The position numbers and the translations under genes were made by a program. This document shows positions 57,245 to 64,000 of a stretch of 64,000 nucleotides of DNA, piece after piece. The stretch's first letter is position 1. Each line of letters begins with the position of its first letter. The notes beneath the pieces were generated by a model that made no database searches, was not told where the DNA came from, and saw only the letters and a list, made by a program, of their open reading frames with translations. Source of the stretch: Simmondsia chinensis (lineage: Eukaryota > Streptophyta > Magnoliopsida > Caryophyllales > Simmondsiaceae); assembly GCA_018398585.1 (NCBI GenBank), contig JAGTTD010000009.1:15629193-15693192 (forward strand), read 5' to 3'.

Positions 57245-57700
57245 CTCCAAAAATTGACTAGGACATTCAAAAACTTACAGGGAGCATGGCTTCACTAGCT
57301 TGATTTATAAGTAAATCAGCAGAAAAGGCTCTCCCCTTCTTTAAGACGTTGAGAAAGAAGCAGCCTTTCCATTGGGACGAAGATTGCAAGCGTGCTTTCT
57401 CATAGTTAAAGCAATATATCTTGTACCTCCCAACCGTTACTAAGACCAAACCGAATGAAACAATGTACATATATCTTGCCACCTCTGAGGAAGCCGCGAG
57501 TGCGGTCCTAGTAGTGGATAGAAAAGGACAACAATTCCCGGTGTGCTTTGTAAGCCAGATCCTTAAAGACTCAGAGAAAAGGTACCACAACTGCAAAAAA
57601 AATCGTGTTGGCCTTAATTGTGGCTGCTCGCGAATTAAGACCTTATTTCCAAGCTCACCCCGTAATAGTGCTCACCAATTTCCCCTTTAAAAAATTGCTT
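57245..57700 (+). pseudogene. gypsy 2 RT end and first RNase H
   Basis: After the insertion, coding resumes: ISKSAEKALPFFKTLRKKQP and FHWDEDCKRAF, then RNase H of Ty3 type (MYIYLATSEEAASAVLVVDR, QFPVCFVSQILKDSEKRY). The first catalytic Asp position reads Ala (YLATSEE), which in Tat elements is common for this domain. Stops and a frameshift lie at about 57300 and 57600. Confidence 0.75.
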
Positions 57701-58395
57701 TCAAGGTTGGACTGCTAGGGGAGAATGTTATCATGGGCTGTAGAATTATCAAAGTATGATATCTGCTACCTACCTCGGCGAGCTATAAAGGCCCAAGCCT
57801 TGGCTGACTTTTTAGTTGAATGCAATTTTGAGATTAAATCAAGTGGACCCCTAGCATCAACAGAGGAAAAGCCCCCATGGCAGATATTTGTTGACAGTTC
57901 TGCTAATCAAGGAGGGTGCGGTGTAGGGATAGTGATGGTTAAATCTGATGGAGAGCAAGCGGAGTACTCGATCAAGTTGAACTTCAAGGCAACAAGCAAC
58001 GAAGCTGAGTACGAAGCCTTACTCTATGGAATCGACTTCGCTAAAGCGGTAAGCGCACAACGCATCATTGCCCTAAGCGATTCAAAGCTGACAGTGAACT
58101 AGGTTCTTTGAAAGTACGAAGCCAAGGAGCCGCACCTGCTACGGTACCTAGACCTCGTACAAAACCGGGTGTCTGAACTACAAAACTTTGTTATTCAAGG
58201 AATTTCACAAGAAGGCAACATACGGGCCGATGAGTTAAGCCACCATGCCAGCATGGAGCACATAGCCGGGAATCAAAAGGGGCATGTTAATCCTTAGGAA
58301 ACCAGTGTTCAACAACCAGGCAAGTTAGAGTTAAATGAGATAATGCAAGTACAGAATCCCGAGGAGTGGATGAGCCCTATCCGTGATTACATACT
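57701..58395 (+). pseudogene. gypsy 2 second (archaeal-type) RNase H
   Basis: The sequence WQIFVDSSANQGGCGVGIVM, then NEAEYEALLYGIDFAKAVSA and IALSDSKLTVN, shows the Asp, Glu, Asp of the archaeal-like RNase H that Tat elements carry beside the Ty3 type. A stop interrupts at 58100-58102 (Gln to stop) and further damage follows. This domain is the main evidence for assignment to the Tat group. Confidence 0.8.
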
Positions 58396-59545
58396 TCATG
58401 ACCGGCTACCCCAGATAAAAATGAGGTGCGGAGGATTCGAAAGCGTGCGGACCACTTCATCATAATTGATCACCAACTCTATCAAAGGTCCTTGACCCAT
58501 CCATTGTTGAAATGCTTGACGTATGAAGAGGGAACTATGTGCTGAGAGAGATCCATGAAGGGATATGCAGTACCCATAATGGCCGACGAGCTCTATCTGG
58601 GAAGGCTTTGCGAGCGGGTTACATCTGGCCCACCATGAGAAAGGATGCAGATACATTAGTCCAAAGATGTGTTAAGTGCCAAAAGTTTGCACCCCTAATT
58701 CACACCTTGGCAACCATTCTGCATAGTGGGAAATGGATATCCTTGGACCTTTTTTGCTAACCCCTGGCTAGAGAAAGTTTCTCATAGTTAGCAGTAGATT
58801 ACTTCTGCAAATGGGTGGAAGCTGAGCCCGTCGCCAGCACCGCGGACAGCGCTGCCCGTCAGTTTTTATGGAAAAATATCATCACCCGCTTTTGGGATCC
58901 CTAAGGCCTTAATAACTGACAACAGCACATAATTTAACACACTGCAGTTCCGCGATTATTGTCAACATATGATTGAGGTCCACTTTACATCCATACAATA
59001 CCCGCAGAGTAATGGACAGGCAGAAGCTGAGAATAAGCAAATACTCAACGGACTCAAATGATGGCTAGACAGTGCCAAGGGAAAGTGGGTGGATGAACTA
59101 TCAAGTGTTCTCTGGGTGCACCGTACGGTATACTGAGTGGCCACGAGGGAAATGCCGTTCATACTCGCATCTGTCGGGGAGGCGGTCATCCTCGTAGAAG
59201 TAGGCGACCACGGTACTACCATGAACCAGAGAATACTGATCTATGGCCGTAATCACTGGATCTGATAGACGAAGTGAGAGAAGATGTGCTCCTTCAAATA
59301 ACCATACAAAAGCAAAGGATATCCCTATACTTCAACACGCATGTAAACCCCAGGTCCCTTGATGTGGGAGACCTAGTACCCTGATGGGTTGACCCGACTC
59401 AACGAGGAAAAATGTCTGCGAACTGGGCAGGGCCTTACTGCATAGCCAATATAGTGGGAGATGGGAGCTACAAACTGAAATGAATGGATGGCTCCAAAAT
59501 TCCTCAAACATGGAATATCCAGAACCTCAAGAAGTATTATGCTTA
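58396..59545 (+). pseudogene. gypsy 2 integrase
   Basis: The zinc finger is intact (HEGICSTHNGRRALSGKALR ... VQRCVKCQKFA, HHCC). The core follows in broken frames: VDYFCKWVEAEPVASTADSA, ALITDN with the middle Asp, and IQYPQSNGQAEAENKQILNG with the Glu. The C-terminus (NWAGPYCIANIVGDGSYKL, about 59422-59478) is visible. Stops at about 58903, 58932 and 59060, and several frameshifts. Confidence 0.8.
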
Positions 59546-59919
59546 AATAGAAGTTTGAGAAGACAATGTTAGGCTGCACAAAGTTAGGTTGTAAGTTGAG
59601 GACCGTATGTTAAACACAAAGTTAGGTTGTAGGTTAAGCATAGAGTTAAGTTGACCATGACAGTTAGGTTGTATGATGTGTTAGAAGTTAGACTATAACA
59701 ACTCAAAAAGATGTTATGTTAAAATAAAAAGGAAGCATATTACAAGTCAGGCTTAACAAACTATGCCGGCATAGCATGATATACAAAGAGCTAGTGCCTG
59801 GTATCCGTCTAGCTCCAAAAAACAAACATACTCTTTATACAAAGGCCAATACTACCTATATAGCTAGATGCTACCCTTATAATTTCAAAAAAAAAAAAAA
59901 AAAAGCCTAAACCCCCCAA
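59546..59919. other. gypsy 2 spacer after integrase
   Basis: Non-coding. A short degenerate repeat GTTAGGTTGTA(A/G)GTT recurs four times at 59579-59680, and a poly-A run is at 59887-59904. The antisense gene ends just to the right. Confidence 0.5.
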
Positions 59920-61909
59920 CTAAGACGAAGTGCTTCCCGATGCATCCCCTGTAGAAATATCATGGTGGAGCTAATCGGCAATTTGTTGAAGCAAGGCACG
60001 GCTGAGATCGGACCTGCTCCGCATCAAGAGCCAGGTGAACCTGGAAAGGCCGGAAGAGAATCTAGTCCAGTACGAGGAATTCTGAAGTGCACAAAATTCT
60101 TCGCTCACCTTGAACTGAGCCACGGCCTCCTTTGTCCTCACGGCCGAAGCCGCTTCGCCCTTGTAGCGTTCAACCGCCTCCTCCAGGTCTTTTAAACGGG
60201 CGGCATGACCCCGTTCTTCAAAGGCTAACCTCTCCCTTAGGTGATGAAGCTTTCCCATAGCTTGCTCCTTCTCACGCTCGGTGGAGGATAACTTCTCCTT
60301 TAGATGTTGGAACCCACTGACCATTTCCACCTTCTCGAGCTCCACCACAGATAACTTTGCCTCTAGCTCTTGAAGCTGGTTGACCATCCCTTCTTTCTCA
60401 CGTTCGGAAAAGGCTAACCTTACTTCCAGCTGTTGAAGTCTGTCGGTCATCTCATCTCCCTCCCGCACCCAAAGACTGGCCATGGTGGCAATCCAAGAGC
60501 TTATCTGCACATAGTAAATTCAAGCTTAAAACATGACAATAATTGGGCATGGGGATTAGCACATAGAATTATTACCTTCTGGACATGCACGGTAGTAGTA
60601 CTACGGGAAACATCTCCTAAGTTATCCTCACCCTCACCCCATAAAAGAGGAAAAGTGGAGAGACAGGAGTCACCCGTGGTAGGTACCTCGTCTTGATGAA
60701 CAGGGGGCAGGCCCCAAGGGGAAGGACTTTGCTTAGCAGGTGAGCCGATATGAAACAAGCAAGGGATAACATTAGTACATGGCTCCGCAATTCCCTCTTC
60801 CTAGAAGGCATTTCTGTTTGGCCAAGAGACGGCATTTCAACCATTCCATCTCCTACCGACGTAGGCGATCCAATTGATCCATTCCTCACCCCTACCCCCT
60901 CACCCCCACATATTCCAGATGTGGCCTTGTTGTTTCTTCTGTTGCCTGCTCTGAAGGAGGTTCCACTGTCCCAAGAGAAAACCCCATAGCTGCACTTTCC
61001 ATCTGCCTGGATGGCATCTCTGCCGCCTCATCTCCTATTTGTCTGGATAAGGGCGTTGTAACTTCAGCCCTTGCCTGTGTTGGAGGAAATTCCACAGTCC
61101 CACTCTGCACCTCTTCAGGGGGCGTCCCCACCGCCTGACTCCTTGTTCTCTCGGATGATGACCCCGTCCCCTCGCCTCCCGACGGCTTAGGTACCCGCCC
61201 CTCTGCTGCGTCCGTCGGCCATCCCATTGACAACTCAGTCACTGCAACCTTTGTTGACATAGAGCTGGCTCCCATCAGCTCTGCAGGGGCCTGTGGTACT
61301 GATTGTGTAGGAGGCGCAGACCTCTCCACATCCAGAGATGCTTGTACTATGGGAACTTTAGCAATTTCTTCATGAGATAAGGAGGCAAATAGCACCTCTC
61401 TTACGGCTTGAGGTGTAGCCCTCTTTTCTTTCTTAGGGCGAGGAGGCCTAGCGGTCACATCTTCCTCCCTATTAGCAGCAGTCTTTCTCCCTTCCCTGCG
61501 TGCCTTTTCTTGATCGGAGGCCCTTGGCTCTTTTCCCTTCTTCTCCAGGGTCTCAACCTCCTTCTGGGTGTAGAAATCACCCAAGGACAAAACATCCACG
61601 TTTGGCTCATCTCCTATACAAATAAAGGGGAAAAAACACAAAAGAGAAGGAGGAAGGAGGGAAATGGGGTTATGGAGAGCTCATAGCTATAACAAAACAG
61701 GAAAAACTCCCCTCAAGTCACCAACTTACCACCAATTGGCTTTGAGCATAGCCCAACCTTAATGAGAACCCTCTCTTGTTCCAACAACTCCTTAGTTACC
61801 AGGAACCGAGTGTTAGGGTCTCTCTCAAAATAAGCACTCACCTCCTTCTCACGATGAGACAGCCCTGAAGTGTTATTTAGAGTTTTCCAAAAGGTAGGAT
61901 AACTTTTTT

Positions 61910-61940
<31 letters not shown>

Positions 61941-62866
61941 TGGTTAACCCAAACAAATTGTTCTGCCAAAAATTTAATTTAGAATGGTTACTTAATACAA
62001 ATTTAACCCCCCTATCCTCAAACGATACAACTCCCCTCAAGTGCTTCGCCCTAAACAAATAATTAAAACTACGGGTCGAGGGGGATAAGCCAACTACGAA
62101 GCAAGTAATTAAATACCCATAGATATTTCAAAAACCATTCCGGAAAATTAGGCCCGGACATAAAGAATACTGCCTAAAAATCCATTCAACGATGCTAGGA
62201 AGAGAACATATAAATCCGGCATCCAAAGAATCCACGGTGACCGCGAGATACCCAGCTCAGGCGGATACTGGGTACAATCCTTCTCCTCGGGACTGCGCAC
62301 TTCGTAATCTCTAGCAAAGTGCTATTTTTCCTGGAACCGCCTCATACCCTCCCCCTTGCTAAGTCGGGAGACGAATGACTTCTGGGGGTAGGTTGAAGCT
62401 GCCTCTAGAAACTTAGCCCTTAGTGCCGCCTCTTCAAAAGTCCTGGGTGGAGAAGGAGTCAGCTGAGACAGAGCCTTCACTGCCATGCCCTCTTCAACCT
62501 GGGGACCCTTCTCCGGACCCACTTGGGTAGAAATCTGGGCACAAGTACGCTTAGGAGCCATTCCTTTAAACACAAAGGCACAAGAAGACAAAAAGTTAGT
62601 AGAGGAAGGGCCTTACCCAATGGATGGAGTGACACCTCATCCAGAGGTTCATTAACATCTAAAACCACAAAGGGTTCTGCTGTGAAGATGAAAGAAGAGT
62701 TCATCTGGCCAAACCCTTGAGGGACAGGCACACCTCCGGGGTCGAACAACAGACTAGCCTCTGTAGGCAGAGCTCCCATGGGTGAAAACATGGGATAATA
62801 GGTTAATTTTTCGAGTAATTCACCCATAGCTTGTGGATTTTCGTTAGGATCCCTCATGGAATCCAC
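59920..62866 (-). CDS. multi-exon antisense gene of the Tat element (plant transposon-protein domain, coiled coil)
   Basis: Coding runs opposite to gag-pol. Likely exons on minus: 62866-62617 (starts MDSMRDPNENPQAMGELLEK), 62563-61730, 61613 to about 60580 (possibly two exons) and 60504-59971 or 59920. Introns start GTAAGG, GTAAGT and GTAATA and end AAAG, ATAG and GCAG; reading frame is kept across each. Exon 2 holds a domain like the 'putative plant/gypsy-type transposon' family (FRAKHLRGVVSFEDRGVKFV). Exon 3 is Glu/Pro/Ser-rich and low in complexity. The last exon is a strong heptad coiled coil (LQQLEVRLAFSEREKEGMVN, four such repeats). Defects: a stop after GMRRFQEK, a frameshift near 62180, a 30-G tract in exon 2, and a TAG before the probable natural C-terminus ending STSS. 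Tat elements such as Grande are known to carry antisense extra genes; the function is unknown. Confidence 0.65.
61912..61940. repeat. ~29-nt poly-G tract
   Basis: A G run inside exon 2 of the antisense gene; on minus it reads as prolines. A T run precedes it. Confidence 0.85.
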
Positions 62867-63188
62867 ACTCCCATAATTTAAAACTCTATAAGGGGTGAAG
62901 GAGAGGGGTACGAGACCCTAACTCAACTTCGAGCTAGTGAACGATAAGAAGAAAAGCCACGAGAGGGCGGTTTTCCTTAAATTTGGATGGAAATGAGGTG
63001 GGAAGTTGATGAAAGAAGAATTGGAGCCCAAAGGTTGGAAATCGTGGGAGAAGATAGCAGAGAAAGGTCACAAAAAATGAGGAATGAGAAAAAAAGTAAC
63101 GAGGGAGCCGAGCATTTATGGTGCCTGACAAATAAAGCAAGCGGTCGAGGGAAATTTTGACACGTGGCAGAAAGTCGAGGGCTGGGGG
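62867..63188. other. gypsy 2 spacer upstream of the antisense gene
   Basis: Non-coding stretch between the antisense gene start and the minisatellite. It should hold the antisense promoter if one exists; I saw no clear TATA box on the minus strand. Confidence 0.4.
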
Positions 63189-64000
63189 CTGATGGTTCTT
63201 ATGTATGATACGTCTCACCTCGGTTCGCAGCTGAAGGCAGGAGGCTGACGATTTCTATGTATGATACATCCCACCTTGGTTCACGGCTAAGGGCAGGGGG
63301 CGGGCGGTTCCTATGTATGATACATCCCACCTTGGTTCACAACTGAGGGCAAGAGGCTTACGGTTCCTTTGTATGATACGTCCCACCTCGGTTCACGGCC
63401 GAGGGCAGGGGGCTCAAGGTTCCTATGTATGATACGTCCCACCTTGGTTCACGACTAAGGGAAGGGGGCTGTGGTTTCTATGCATGATACATCCCACCTC
63501 GGTTCACAGCCGAGGGCAGGGGCTGACGATTTAAATGTATGATATGTCCCACCTCGGTTCACGGATGAAGGCAAGGGGCTGACGGTTTCTATGTATGACA
63601 CGTCCCACCTCGGTTCAAGGCTAAGGGCAGGGGAGCTGACGATTCCTATGTATGATACGTCCCACCTCGGTTCACGGCTGAGGGCAGGGGGCTGAAGGTT
63701 TCTATGTATGGCATGTCCTACCCTGGTTCACGGCTGAGGGCAGGGGGCTGGCGGTTCCTATGTACGATACGTTCCACCTCAGTTCATGGCTAAGGGCAGG
63801 GGGCTGAAGGTTTCTATGTATGACACGTCCCGCCTTGGTTCACGGCCTAGGGCAGGGGGCTGACAGTTCTTATGTATGATATATCCCACCTTGATTCACG
63901 GCTGAGGGCAGGGGGCTGACGGTTTCTATGTATGACACATTCCACCTCGGTTCATGACCGAGGGCAGGGAGCTAACGGTTCCTATGTGTGATACATCCCA
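63189..64000 (+). repeat. 56-bp minisatellite, about 15 copies, runs off the window
   Basis: The unit reads roughly GGTTCCTATGTATGATACGT, CCCACCTCGGTTCACGGC, TGAGGGCAGGGGGCTGAC. TATGTATGAT-type anchors recur about every 56 bp from 63199 to 63981. Units differ at several positions (C/T at CACCTCGG or CACCTTGG, for example). Tat-group elements often carry such arrays in the 3' untranslated region; the array sits where that region is expected. Confidence 0.88.

Larger units (their letters stand above)
46792..64000 (+). mobile_element. Tat-lineage Ty3/gypsy element (gypsy 2), runs off the window
   Basis: Order: LTR, primer-binding site, gag, protease, RT, RNase H, a second archaeal-type RNase H, integrase, an antisense gene and a 3' minisatellite. 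Two RNase H domains and extra 3' genes are features of the plant Tat group (Ogre, Retand, Grande). An Athila-like element interrupts it at 50171-57239. No 3' LTR was found before 64000, so without the insert the element exceeds 10 kb. Stops in most domains show it is inactive. Confidence 0.8.

Noticed and set aside
60433..60989. Plus-strand open frames over the antisense gene
   Set aside because: They overlap the better supported minus-strand exons and show no domain or codon logic of their own.
63189..64000. CRISPR array
   Set aside because: The repeats are contiguous 56-bp units without unique spacers, in a plant retroelement.

Overview
The window is nuclear DNA of a flowering plant, probably a eudicot. 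Evidence is the plant Copia and Ty3/gypsy lineages, SINEs with a plant-type 5S rRNA head, plant-type Helitron ends and AT-rich spacer. No intact host gene, tRNA or functional rRNA gene was found. Nearly every stretch is a transposable element or its debris, so this reads as a gene-poor, nested-repeat block. All functional calls come from reading translations and termini by eye.

Layout. 0.4-1.2 kb: remnant of an RPA70-like single-strand DNA-binding protein. 1.4-2.7 kb: a full-length 5S-headed SINE, a Mutator-type MITE and a 51-bp SINE stub. 3.1-9.5 kb: Copia element 1 (+ strand, 601/598-bp LTRs, target duplication ATCCT) inside a fold-back MITE and itself hit by two SINEs. 9.7-18.9 kb: Copia element 2 (- strand, LTRs about 1.06 kb) carrying a solo LTR of another family and joined to the tail of a second copy. 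19.3-23.0 kb: Copia element 3 (- strand, gag to integrase, RT cut off). 23.5-35.8 kb: short Helitron-like elements X and Y, dead Copia gag/protease fragments and a SINE, of which a ~3.05 kb block is tandemly triplicated. 35.8-43.7 kb: a chain of non-autonomous Helitrons on the minus strand, often abutting exactly at GA|CTAG, with two more MITEs and an LTR remnant. 44.2-46.8 kb: 3' half of a gypsy element (- strand). 46.8-64.0 kb: a large Tat-lineage gypsy element (+ strand) with gag, protease, RT, two RNase H domains and integrase. Its RT/RNase H region is split by a 7.07 kb Athila-like non-autonomous element (target duplication GGGAT). Downstream of integrase it carries a multi-exon antisense gene and a 56-bp minisatellite that runs off the window.

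How the parts relate. None of the polyproteins looks able to work: each has stops, frameshifts or mutated catalytic residues, many of the G-to-A/C-to-T kind expected from methylated-cytosine decay. Nesting gives relative ages: fold-back MITE before Copia 1 before its SINEs; Copia 2 before its solo LTR; gypsy 1 before the Tat element before the Athila-like element. The points most worth a second look are the 5S-headed SINE family (seven copies or parts), the precise head-to-tail Helitron chain, the triplicated Helitron/Copia/SINE block, and the spliced antisense passenger gene of the Tat element.
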